This document shows, one piece after another, positions 1 through 8,026 of a DNA stretch of 27,787 nt. How positions within the stretch are numbered: position 1 is the stretch's first letter; the number at the start of each line of letters is the position of its first letter. The translations under genes and the position numbers were made by a program. Below the pieces are notes generated by a model. The model had not been told where the DNA came from. It saw only the letters and a program-made list of their open reading frames with translations, and did not search any database. Source of the DNA: JASHUC01 sp035606175 (GTDB lineage Bacteria; Pseudomonadota; Gammaproteobacteria; Steroidobacterales; Steroidobacteraceae); NCBI GenBank assembly GCA_035606175.1, contig DATNFW010000043.1, positions 1-27,787 on the forward strand, given 5' to 3'.

Positions 1-582
1 CCGACCTTTCGCGTCGAGCAGGAATGCGACGGCCGTATGATCGATCGTGTAGTCTCCGCCCGGCAGTGCGACTCGCTCGTACGCCACGCCGAGCCGTCGG
101 GCGAGCGCGCGGATCGATGCGGGCGGCCCGGTGAGCGCGATGAAATGCGGGTCGAACGCTCTCACGTACCGGTCGAGCACGGTCGGGGTGTCGCGCACCG
201 GGTCGACGGTGACGAAGACGACCTTCATAGCCGGGACGCCTGCGGCGCTGGTTGCCCGCGCGAGCATCGCGAGCATGGCCGGACATTCATCCGGGCAATG
301 GGTAAACCCGAACGTGACGATCGAAGGCTCGCCGATGAGGCTCGCCTGAGTAAATGGAGCTCCGCTTTGATCGGTGAGCGTGAAGTCGCCGGTGCTGCGC
401 GGCTCGGGAAGCCACGTGCCGCTTGCGAGTTGCAGCGCCGCGCGCGTTCCCACTGCGCGCTGGAGCACCGCCGGCCTCAGCCCCACGCGGGAGGAGGCGA
501 GATCGCGCGCGGCCCATGCTCCGCCCACGGCCGCGCAGGCTGAGGTGAGCAGAACCAGCATCCAGGAACTTCGCACGGACAT
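1..582 (-). CDS. SCO1/SenC-family copper chaperone (partial at left edge)
   Basis: Thioredoxin-fold protein of the SCO1/SenC/PrrC family, which delivers copper to the CuA site of cytochrome c oxidase or handles periplasmic thiols. The visible 194 residues begin with a short hydrophobic segment (about residues 8-25) that fits a membrane anchor or signal sequence. The copper site is visible: CPDEC (Cys96 and Cys100) inside FGFTHCPDEC, the family signature VDPVRDTP (about 127-133), and the third ligand His182 in TIDHTAVAF. The C-terminus, perhaps 10-25 residues, lies beyond the window. The start is taken at the ATG read from 582; an in-frame ATG read from 600 would add six residues and lie inside prmB. 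Neither has a clear ribosome binding site. The gene is head-to-head with prmB and the two start codons overlap. No cytochrome oxidase gene is visible here. Confidence 0.88.
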   Translation of the reverse strand, partial: MSVRSSWMLVLLTSACAAVGGAWAARDLASSRVGLRPAVLQRAVGTRAALQLASGTWLPEPRSTGDFTLTDQSGAPFTQASLIGEPSIVTFGFTHCPDECPAMLAMLARATSAAGVPAMKVVFVTVDPVRDTPTVLDRYVRAFDPHFIALTGPPASIRALARRLGVAYERVALPGGDYTIDHTAVAFLLDAKGR

Positions 583-1507
583 GCCGAAATTATCCCACAT
601 CGACACGGTGGGCGATCTCATCGAGCGCGGTGCGCGGCGCCTCGCGCGCGCGGGGCTTGCATTCGGTCACGGCACCGACAATGCGTGGGATGAGGCGGCG
701 GCGTTGGTTTTGCATGCGGCCGGACTGTCGCCGATCGCGGGATCGCGCATGACGACGCTGCGTATCGGCAAGGCGCGCGCCGCGCGCGCGCGTGCGCTCA
801 TCGAGCGGCGGATCGGCGAGCGGGTACCGGCTGCCTATTTGACAGGGCGGACCTGGTTCGCCGGGCTCGAGATGCGCGTCGATCCGCGCGTTCTAATCCC
901 GCGCTCTCCGATCGCGGAGCTGATCGAACGGCGATTTTCACCGTGGATCTCCGTCGAGCGCACCCGTCGCATATTGGATCTGGGCACGGGCAGCGGCTGC
1001 ATCGCGATTGCCTGCGCCAAGGCGTTTCCGCGCGCATGCGTCGATGCGGTGGATATCTCGCGCGATGCGCTCGCGGTCGCACGATGCAACGTGCGGCGGC
1101 ACAGGGTGGGCGGCCGCGTGCGGCTCGTCGCATCCGATCACTTCCGTGGGCTTGCGCGGCGCCGCTACGATATCATCGTCAGCAATCCGCCCTACGTGGG
1201 CGGGCGCGAGCTCGAGGGGCTGCCGCCCGAGTACCATCACGAGCCGCGGCGCGCGCTCGCGGCGGGCCGCGATGGGCTCGAGTCGGTGCGCATCATCATC
1301 GCCGGGGCGGCCGATCACCTCGCTCCGGGGGGGATTCTGGTCGTCGAGGTGGGCAATACGGAGCGAGCCGTGCGCCGAGCTTATCCGAGCCTCCCTTTCA
1401 CCTGGCTCGAGTTCGAGCGCGGAGGCGGTGGGGTCTTTCTGCTCACGGCGGAGCAGCTGCGGGGCGCGCGGCGGCAACGGCGGCGGTCATCTTCCGCGAA
1501 TCGGTAG
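581..1507 (+). CDS. prmB: Protein-(glutamine-N5) methyltransferase, ribosomal protein L3-specific
   Basis: SAM-dependent methyltransferase of the HemK/PrmC fold, 308 residues, close to the usual PrmB length. PrmB methylates a glutamine of ribosomal protein L3. The SAM-binding motif GTGSGC is at about 135-140 and the catalytic NPPYV motif at 202-206. An N-terminal helical domain (about 1-95) precedes the PrmB-like segment VLIPRSPIAELI at about 104-115, where PrmC enzymes usually carry a different sequence. The ATG at 581 fits the family N-terminus; a longer in-frame reading from 374 would overlap the divergent SCO gene and adds no homologous sequence. An AGGAA at 564-568 lies 12 bases upstream, so the ribosome binding site is weak. 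aroC begins 8 bases after the stop, and prmB-aroC is a common gammaproteobacterial pair. Confidence 0.9.
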   Translation: MPKLSHIDTVGDLIERGARRLARAGLAFGHGTDNAWDEAAALVLHAAGLSPIAGSRMTTLRIGKARAARARALIERRIGERVPAAYLTGRTWFAGLEMRVDPRVLIPRSPIAELIERRFSPWISVERTRRILDLGTGSGCIAIACAKAFPRACVDAVDISRDALAVARCNVRRHRVGGRVRLVASDHFRGLARRRYDIIVSNPPYVGGRELEGLPPEYHHEPRRALAAGRDGLESVRIIIAGAADHLAPGGILVVEVGNTERAVRRAYPSLPFTWLEFERGGGGVFLLTAEQLRGARRQRRRSSSANR

Positions 1508-1515
1508 CTTCAATC

Positions 1516-2610
1516 ATGTCGGGCAACACCATCGGGAAGCTCTTCACGGTCACGACTTTCGGCGAGAGCCACGGGCCTGCGATGGGCTGCATCGTCGATG
1601 GCTGTCCGCCGGGGCTCGCGCTCGCGGAGTCGGACCTGCAAGCGGACGTGGATAGGCGCAGGACGGGAACTTCACATTTCGTGAGTCAGCGCCGTGAGAG
1701 CGATCAGGTGCGCATTCTCTCGGGCATCTTCGAGGGCCGCACGACCGGCACACCGATCGGCATCGTGATTGAGAACACCGATGCGCGCTCGCGCGACTAC
1801 GAGAAGATCAAAGACCTGTTCCGCCCCGGGCACGCGGACTACACGTATCAACAGAAATATGGGGTGCGGGACTACCGCGGGGGTGGACGCGCCTCGGCGC
1901 GCGAGACGGTGATGCGTGTCGCGGCGGGCGCGATTGCCCGCAAGTACCTGAGCGAGCGGTACGGAGTGCGGATCGGCGGCTATTTGAATCAGATTGGCGC
2001 GTTGCGAGTCGAGCCGGTCGATCCCGAGTTTGCTTATCGAAACCCGTTTTTCTGTCCGGACCCCGCCCGCATCCCGGAGCTCGAGGCGCTGCTCTGGCAG
2101 GTACGCGGGGAGGGCGATTCGCTCGGCGCGCGGATCACCGTGATCGCGACCGGTGTGCCGCCCGGGCTCGGGGAGCCGGTATTCGACAAACTCGACGCCG
2201 ATATCGCCCATGCGCTGATGGGCATCAACGCGGTGAAGGCGGTGGAGATCGGGGACGGCGTCGCGGCTGCCGCTCAGCGAGGGAGCGAGCATCGCGATGA
2301 GCTCGTGCCTGGCGGATTTGTCAGCAATCACGCAGGCGGCGTGCTCGGTGGCATCTCATCCGGGCAGGACATCATCGCTCACGTGACGCTCAAGCCGACC
2401 TCGAGCATTCAGGTGCCCGGCCGGACCATCGACGTGGCGGGAAAGGCCGCGGAGATCTCGACCACCGGCCGCCACGACCCTTGCGTCGGCCTCCGCGCCG
2501 TACCGATTGCCGAGGCCATGCTCGCGATCGTTTTGATGGATCACGCCCTGCGCCACAGGGCTCAGAACACCGATGTGACGTCCTCGACACCCGTAATCAC
2601 GAAGATGTGA
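1516..2610 (+). CDS. aroC: Chorismate synthase
   Basis: Last enzyme of the shikimate pathway: it converts 5-enolpyruvylshikimate-3-phosphate to chorismate using reduced FMN. The protein is 364 residues, matching bacterial AroC. Signatures are the N-terminal GESHGPAMGCIVDG (about 16-29), the DYRGGGRASARET segment (about 120-132) and the C-terminal GRHDPCVGLRAVP block. The start is the ATG at 1516, which gives the canonical MSGNTIGKLFTVTTFGESHG beginning. The open frame extends far upstream through prmB but carries no homology there. The gene follows prmB by 8 bases, so it is probably co-transcribed. The gene is complete. Confidence 0.97.
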   Translation: MSGNTIGKLFTVTTFGESHGPAMGCIVDGCPPGLALAESDLQADVDRRRTGTSHFVSQRRESDQVRILSGIFEGRTTGTPIGIVIENTDARSRDYEKIKDLFRPGHADYTYQQKYGVRDYRGGGRASARETVMRVAAGAIARKYLSERYGVRIGGYLNQIGALRVEPVDPEFAYRNPFFCPDPARIPELEALLWQVRGEGDSLGARITVIATGVPPGLGEPVFDKLDADIAHALMGINAVKAVEIGDGVAAAAQRGSEHRDELVPGGFVSNHAGGVLGGISSGQDIIAHVTLKPTSSIQVPGRTIDVAGKAAEISTTGRHDPCVGLRAVPIAEAMLAIVLMDHALRHRAQNTDVTSSTPVITKM

Positions 2611-2857
2611 CCGCGACACGTTTTATGTCTTGCCGGTGCGTGACAATGGCTCCGAACGGCGACGTTCGCAGGAGGTTAGAGCCGCCCCGACCCGCCCCGA
2701 GACGCTCGCAGGCGAGTTGAGCGGGGGGTGAGGCGACGAGAACCGACGGATGTCCCATGATAAGTTACATTGCTAGCTGCGGGATGGACGGGCTAAGAGC
2801 CGCCCATCCTTTTGTATTTACGAAGGTCCTTAGACGGCCTAGTCAGTTCGGGGTGTC
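2611..2857 (+). other. aroC-fimV intergenic region
   Basis: This 247-base gap holds no convincing gene. A 24-codon reading frame from 2646 ends at 2720 and shows no recognisable sequence. The only clear signal is the hairpin with T-run at 2781-2813, annotated separately. The stretch at about 2755-2775 is AT-richer than its surroundings and could hold the fimV promoter, but no well-spaced -35/-10 pair was found. If so, the hairpin would lie in the fimV leader. Confidence 0.5.
2781..2816 (+). terminator. Intrinsic-terminator-like hairpin after aroC
   Basis: GGATGG at 2782-2787 pairs with CCATCC at 2804-2809. The stem continues inward with CGGGCT against AGCCG plus one bulge, around a small loop. 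TTTT follows at 2810-2813, then GTATTT. This is the classic GC-rich stem plus T-run of a Rho-independent terminator, sited 170 bases after the aroC stop. It ends only about 45 bases before the fimV start, so it could instead be a leader attenuator of fimV. Confidence 0.65.
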
Positions 2858-5800
2858 GTGATGGTGGCCAAATCCGTGAAGTGGGTGTTGGCGGGGCTCA
2901 TGGCGGGCCCGTCGGCCGCGCTGGCGCTCGGCCTCGGGGACATCCATCTCAACTCGACGCTCAATGCGCCGCTCGATGCGAGCATCGACCTGGTCGGTGC
3001 CACGCCCGATGAGCTCGCAACGCTCACTCCGAAAATCGCTTCGCGCGAAACGTTTGCTCAGCATGGGCTCGACTGGCCGGCCTTCCTGTCGAACGTGACG
3101 GTCAAAGCCGCGCACACCACAAGCGGACGAGACGTGCTCGAGGTGCGCTCGACGCAGCCTGTAACCGAGCCGTTCCTGACGCTGCTCGTCGAGCTCGACT
3201 GGGACCGCGGGCATTTCGTTCGCGAGTACACGGTGCTACTCGATCCGCCGGTCTACACGCCGAACGCGAGCCGGGTCGCGAAGGAGCCGGTCCAGGCGCC
3301 GACGACCGGGGCCGCCGCGAACGAGGGCACGATTCAGCGGGGCACTGCCGCGGCGGGTGCCGCTGGCGGGGCGGCCCCGTCGGCCTCCGCGGCATCGACG
3401 GCGGGTGCGCCCGCTGGTGAGACGGCCGCGAGTGCGGCGCCGGCGCCTGATGCGGCCGGTGCGGGCGGCGCGTCCGGCAACGCCGGGGCGACGAGCAGTA
3501 CGCGCGCGGCGGGCGGCAGTGCCGGCGCGTCCGGTGAGCCCTCGAGCTATACCGTGCGCTCGGGCGATTCACTCTCGCGCATCGCCTTGAAAATGTCCGA
3601 CCGCTCGAGCGAGTACCGGTGGATGGTCGCGGCCTACCAGGCCAATCCGCAGGCGTTCGACCGCAACATGAACCTGCTGCGCTCGGGAGCGGTGCTTCGC
3701 ATCCCGAGCGATTCGGATGTCGCGGCGATCAGCAACGCGCGGGCGAGCGTCGAGGTGCGGCGGCAATACGCGGCGTGGCGCGGGTCGGAAGCGCATACGG
3801 CGAGTGCCGGTGAGGAGTCTGGCCGCCTGCGACTCGTTGCTCCGGGCGCGGATGGCAAGGCCGGCGCGGCCGGTGCCGGTGAGGCCACCGGCGCGGGTGC
3901 TGCCGGGTCCTCCGGACAGGGCGTCAGCTCGCTGCAGGGCGAGGTGCAGTCGCTGCAGGCGCAGCTCGCCGAGTCGAAGCGGCTGATCAATTTGAAGGAC
4001 GCCGAGCTGGCGCAGCTGCAGGCGAAGCTCGCGGCACGTGAGCCGGCGGGCGGGAGTGCGGCTGGCGCAGCGGCGCCCGGCGCATCCGCGTCGAGCGCTG
4101 CGGCCGAGGCCTCGAATCCGCCCGCGGCGGCGGGTGGCGCGGCTCTGTCAGAGTCGGCGAGCTCGGCGCCGGGGGCGGGTCAAAGCGCTCAGACCGGGCA
4201 GGCTGCTCAGGCTGCTCAACAGTCGGCAAGCGCGGCGGCCGCTGTCGCTCCGGCTCCGCAGCCGGCGGCGTCGAATGCGCCGGCAGCGGGCCAAGTTGCT
4301 CGACGCCCGGTTCGCCGCCCCGCGGTGGCGGCGCATCCGGCGCCCGAGAGCTCCTGGCTGGATTCTCTCGGCAGCTTTGCCTGGGTGCTCGCAGCCGCGA
4401 TCGCAGCGCTGCTCGCGTTGCTCGGCTTCCGCGCCTGGAGCGCGCGGCGCAAGGCCGGGTTCGACGATTCCCTGGGCCGGCTCGCCGAGGCGGGTGGATC
4501 GCCCACCGGCGGAACACCGTCTCTCGGGGGCGGCTCGCCGTTTGATGACGATGAGCCGGAAGCCTTCCCGCGCACGGCGCCGCAAATGGCGCCCAAACGC
4601 GAGAGCAGCATCCTCGTCGAGGAGACGGGCACGCATGAGCGGCCGCGTTTCGACGAGACGGAGGAAGCCCCGGCAGCGCGGCACGTGGAGGCGGGCGATG
4701 CGATGAGCGGGGAGTCCGCCATCAATCTCGACCAGGGCGATCCCCTCGCCGAGGCGGACTTCCACATGGCGTACGGCCTGTACGATCAGGCCGCGGATCT
4801 GGTGCGCATCGCGATTCAGCGCGAGCCCGCGCGGCGCGATCTGAAGTTGAAGCTGCTCGAGGTGTTCTTCGTGTGGGGCAACAAGGAGCAGTTCCTCACG
4901 ACCGCGCGCGAGCTCGCGGAGAGCCGGGCGGAAGCCGCGCCCGGAGAGTGGGAGAAGATCGTCATTATGGGCAAGCAGCTCGCGCCCGAGGACCCGCTGT
5001 TTGCGGCGGGTACGGGAGTGAGCGGCGCTGCGGCCGGCGGGGTCGATCTCGACCTCGAGGGCGGCGAGCAGCGTGTCGACTTCGACGTGCTCGGCACGCA
5101 GGTCGCGCCGGCCGGTGAGGGAGTCGATCTCGATATCGGCTCGGCGATCGGAGAGCGCGACCACATCGCAGAGGCCGCGGCGCATCGCGCCACCGATCGG
5201 AATCTCGCGCTCGATGAGAGCGCCGTGATGCCCGAGGAGGTCACAGCCGAGCGGGAGGTCGTGACGGCGACTCAACGGATGCTCGGCGCGGATGGGACGG
5301 CCACCACTCGCGAGATGACGGCGCAGACCCGTGAGATGACCGCGCAGACTCGCGAGATCACCGCGACGATGCCCCGCAATGGGCGGTGGGACTCCGCGGA
5401 TGGGACGCACGATGCACCGACCGTCGAGCAGCCTGCGCTGCAAACGGCCGAGAATCCGAGCATCCGGCAGAAGGTCGAGATGGCACTGCGAGCGGGCTCC
5501 CACGAGCACACGACGGAGGTCGCGCTCGATGATCTCGGGCTCGATCTGACAGCGCTCGCGCCCGCACCCGATGTGTCGGCACAGGATCACGAGGCGACTG
5601 CAGATGGCGAAGGCGCGGAAACCCACGTCGTCGCTGCGGACCACACCGATGGGAACGGGGCGCATCACCTCAACGGCGCCAATCAACACGACACCGTCGA
5701 TCAGCCTGCGTTCGCCTCCGCAGCGGATTCGCCGACCATGGTCGCGGGATTCGACGAGCACTCGCGGCGGCTGATGGAGGCTGCGGGCAAGAGCAGCAGC

Positions 5801-6268
5801 AGCACCGGCGAGCTCAAAGTAAGCGAGACGGGCACGTGGCATTTCGACGAGGACCCGCTGGTCGAGGGCGAGGGCACGGCGCGCACGCGCACACTCGCAG
5901 TCGCCGATCTATCCGATACCTCGCGGCTCGCGGCGCTCAAGGCGAGCACGCTCGACTTCGAGATCGGCGAGCCGACGCAGATCGCGCGGGCGAACGGTGC
6001 CGGCCCGGTGGACCTCGATGTGGGAACGGCCACCGTGCCGGATGTCGTCTTCACGAAGACTCAGCGCCTGGGGGCCGACGATCTCGCTCTTCCCGATCTC
6101 GATCCGGTCACCATGAGCGAGGTCGGGACGAAGCTCGATCTCGCGCGTGCTTACATGGACATGGGCGACCCCGAAGGGGCGCGCAACATCCTAGAGGAAG
6201 TGCTGAACGAGGGCTCGGTCGTGCAGAGGCAAGAGGCCGAGCGCCTGATCTCCTCGCTCCCCGGCTGA
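2858..6268 (+). CDS. fimV: FimV/HubP-like polar peptidoglycan-binding protein
   Basis: Large inner-membrane protein (1136 residues) of the FimV/HubP family, which organises the cell pole and supports type IV pilus assembly and twitching. Order of parts: an N-terminal signal/membrane segment (about 5-25); the family segment GLGDIHLNSTLNAPLDASI (about 26-44); Ala/Gly-rich linkers; a LysM domain (about 229-285, with YTVRSGDSLSRIA); a coiled coil (about 358-397, LQGEVQSLQAQL); a transmembrane helix (about 502-527); an acidic cytoplasmic region with a TPR-like block (about 627-690); and the C-terminal FimV domain (about 1090-1136, DLARAYMDMGDPEGARNILEEV). Residues near 817-838 contain a short repeat of TREMTAQ. 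Translation starts at GTG 2858 or the adjacent ATG 2861. No strong ribosome binding site is visible. truA follows after 64 bases, as in many xanthomonads and pseudomonads. Confidence 0.93.
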   Translation: MMVAKSVKWVLAGLMAGPSAALALGLGDIHLNSTLNAPLDASIDLVGATPDELATLTPKIASRETFAQHGLDWPAFLSNVTVKAAHTTSGRDVLEVRSTQPVTEPFLTLLVELDWDRGHFVREYTVLLDPPVYTPNASRVAKEPVQAPTTGAAANEGTIQRGTAAAGAAGGAAPSASAASTAGAPAGETAASAAPAPDAAGAGGASGNAGATSSTRAAGGSAGASGEPSSYTVRSGDSLSRIALKMSDRSSEYRWMVAAYQANPQAFDRNMNLLRSGAVLRIPSDSDVAAISNARASVEVRRQYAAWRGSEAHTASAGEESGRLRLVAPGADGKAGAAGAGEATGAGAAGSSGQGVSSLQGEVQSLQAQLAESKRLINLKDAELAQLQAKLAAREPAGGSAAGAAAPGASASSAAAEASNPPAAAGGAALSESASSAPGAGQSAQTGQAAQAAQQSASAAAAVAPAPQPAASNAPAAGQVARRPVRRPAVAAHPAPESSWLDSLGSFAWVLAAAIAALLALLGFRAWSARRKAGFDDSLGRLAEAGGSPTGGTPSLGGGSPFDDDEPEAFPRTAPQMAPKRESSILVEETGTHERPRFDETEEAPAARHVEAGDAMSGESAINLDQGDPLAEADFHMAYGLYDQAADLVRIAIQREPARRDLKLKLLEVFFVWGNKEQFLTTARELAESRAEAAPGEWEKIVIMGKQLAPEDPLFAAGTGVSGAAAGGVDLDLEGGEQRVDFDVLGTQVAPAGEGVDLDIGSAIGERDHIAEAAAHRATDRNLALDESAVMPEEVTAEREVVTATQRMLGADGTATTREMTAQTREMTAQTREITATMPRNGRWDSADGTHDAPTVEQPALQTAENPSIRQKVEMALRAGSHEHTTEVALDDLGLDLTALAPAPDVSAQDHEATADGEGAETHVVAADHTDGNGAHHLNGANQHDTVDQPAFASAADSPTMVAGFDEHSRRLMEAAGKSSSSTGELKVSETGTWHFDEDPLVEGEGTARTRTLAVADLSDTSRLAALKASTLDFEIGEPTQIARANGAGPVDLDVGTATVPDVVFTKTQRLGADDLALPDLDPVTMSEVGTKLDLARAYMDMGDPEGARNILEEVLNEGSVVQRQEAERLISSLPG

Positions 6269-6332
6269 TGCCGGCGGTCGAGCGGCGCAGCAGGCCGCCG
6301 CGCGCGGGCGCGACGCCGGGAATCGGCGTCTG

Positions 6333-7139
6333 ATGCCCCGCATCGCGCTCGGGCTCGAATACGACGGCCGAGGCTATGCGGGCTGGCAGGCGCAGACCGG
6401 CCTTGCGACGGTGCAGGGCGTCACCGAGGCCGCGCTTGCCGCAGTTGCCGATGAACCGGTGAGCCTCACCGCGGCGGGCCGCACCGATGCGGGCGTGCAT
6501 GCGGTCGGGCAGGTGGCGCATTTCGATACCCATGCTGAGCGCACGATGCGCGGATGGATGCTGGGCGCGAACACCAATCTTCCTCCCGATGTGAGTGTGC
6601 ACTGGGCGCGCGAGGTGCCCGAACGCTTCCACGCGCGCTTCAGCGCGGCAAGCCGCACGTATCGCTATTTGATTCTCAATCGCGGGACGCGCTCGGCGCT
6701 TGCGCGCGGACGCGCGACGCTGATCCATCATCCGCTCGATGAGCGGCGGATGGCGCAGGCGGCGGCGTATTTGCTCGGGGAGCACGATTTCAGCGCCTTC
6801 CGCGCGGCCGAATGCCAGTCGCGCACACCGGTGCGCCGGCTCGATGAGCTCGCGGTCGAGCGCCGCGGCGAGTGGATCGTCGTGCGGGCGACCGCAAACG
6901 CATTTCTGCACCACATGGTGCGCAACATCGCCGGGCTGTTGATCGCGGTCGGCCGCGGCCGGGCCGATCCCGAGTGGGCGCGCGAGGTGCTCGCCGCGCG
7001 CGACCGGACGCTGAGTGCCCCGACGGCCCCGGCCGATGGCCTGTATCTCTGGCGGGTGCGCTACCCCGATGATTTCGCGTTGCCGGACCCCGCCCACGAA
7101 TCTCATTGGGATATTATCCCGGGCGCCCCGGCTCGATGA
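6333..7139 (+). CDS. truA: tRNA pseudouridine(38-40) synthase
   Basis: TruA isomerises uridines 38, 39 and 40 of the anticodon arm of many tRNAs. The 268-residue protein begins with the family pattern LGLEYDGRGYAGWQ. The catalytic aspartate is Asp52 in the signature AGRTDAGVHA. A second family signature, FHARFSAASRTYRYLI, lies near residues 100-115, and FLHHMVRNIAG near 190-200. Length is normal for the family. It lies between fimV and accD, a conserved neighbourhood in gammaproteobacteria, and is only 14 bases from accD, so the two are likely co-transcribed. Confidence 0.96.
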   Translation: MPRIALGLEYDGRGYAGWQAQTGLATVQGVTEAALAAVADEPVSLTAAGRTDAGVHAVGQVAHFDTHAERTMRGWMLGANTNLPPDVSVHWAREVPERFHARFSAASRTYRYLILNRGTRSALARGRATLIHHPLDERRMAQAAAYLLGEHDFSAFRAAECQSRTPVRRLDELAVERRGEWIVVRATANAFLHHMVRNIAGLLIAVGRGRADPEWAREVLAARDRTLSAPTAPADGLYLWRVRYPDDFALPDPAHESHWDIIPGAPAR

Positions 7140-7153
7140 GCGGACGGTGAGCA

Positions 7154-8026
7154 ATGTCCTGGTTCGAGAAGATAATGCCCTCGCGGATCAAGACCGAGCG
7201 GCGCAAGCGCTCCGTGCCGGAGGGGCTCTGGATCAAGTGCCCGGCCTGCGATGCGGTGCTCTATCGCGCCGAGCTCGAGCGCAATCTGTACGTCTGTCCC
7301 AAGTGCAGCCATCACATGCGCATCGGCGCGCGCGAGCGGCTCACCTACTTCCTCGACCCGGGCGAGAACCTCGAGATCGGCGCGAATATCTGGCCGGAGG
7401 ATGCACTCAAATTTCGGGACAGCAAGCGCTACAAGGATCGGCTCGCACAGGCTCAGAAGGCGACGGCCGAGAAGGATGCGCTGGTTGCCCTCGCGGGACG
7501 CCTGCACGGGCTGCCGGTGGTTGCGTGCGCATTCGAGTTTCAGTTTCTCGGCGGCTCGATGGGCTCTGTGGTCGGCGAGCGCTTCAAGCGCTCGGTGGAT
7601 CACTGCATCGAGAACCGCACACCGCTCATCTGCTTCTCCTCGAGCGGCGGCGCGCGCATGCAGGAGGCGCTGTTCTCGCTGCAGCAGATGGCCAAGACGA
7701 GCGCCGCGCTCGCGAAGCTCGCCCAGGCGCATCTGCCCTACATTTCCGTGATGACGGACCCGACGACCGGCGGTGTGTCCGCGAGCCTTGCGATGCTCGG
7801 CGATCTGAATCTCGCCGAGCCGCGCGCACTCATCGGTTTCACCGGCCCGCGCATCATTCAGCAAACGATGCGCGAGACTCTGCCGGAGGGCTTTCAGAGG
7901 AGCGAGTTCCAGCTCGAGCACGGTGCGATCGACATGATCGTCGACCGTCGCGACATGCGCGACCGCGCCGCGGCGCTGCTGCGGCTGCTGCTGAAGCTGC
8001 CGCCGCTCGAAGCGCGCGCCGCATGA
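7154..8026 (+). CDS. accD: Acetyl-CoA carboxylase, carboxyltransferase beta subunit
   Basis: AccD forms the carboxyltransferase with AccA and moves the carboxyl group from biotin to acetyl-CoA, giving malonyl-CoA for fatty acid synthesis. The 290-residue protein has the N-terminal four-cysteine zinc ribbon (Cys29, Cys32, Cys48, Cys51). The crotonase-like core follows, with GGSMGSVVGE, SSSGGARMQE (oxyanion region) and PTTGGVSAS. Length and start (MSWFEKI) are typical. The stop codon overlaps the folC start as ATGA, so the two are translationally coupled, as in Escherichia coli and many relatives. Confidence 0.97.
   Translation: MSWFEKIMPSRIKTERRKRSVPEGLWIKCPACDAVLYRAELERNLYVCPKCSHHMRIGARERLTYFLDPGENLEIGANIWPEDALKFRDSKRYKDRLAQAQKATAEKDALVALAGRLHGLPVVACAFEFQFLGGSMGSVVGERFKRSVDHCIENRTPLICFSSSGGARMQEALFSLQQMAKTSAALAKLAQAHLPYISVMTDPTTGGVSASLAMLGDLNLAEPRALIGFTGPRIIQQTMRETLPEGFQRSEFQLEHGAIDMIVDRRDMRDRAAALLRLLLKLPPLEARAA

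Noticed and set aside
943..1515. N-terminal extension of aroC upstream of the ATG at 1516
   Set aside because: The open frame is the shadow of prmB; chorismate synthase homology starts exactly at the ATG 1516.
4148..5842. Long minus-strand open frame antisense to fimV
   Set aside because: Long antisense frames are expected in GC-rich coding DNA; its Arg-rich translation shows no domain, and the plus strand encodes a clear FimV.
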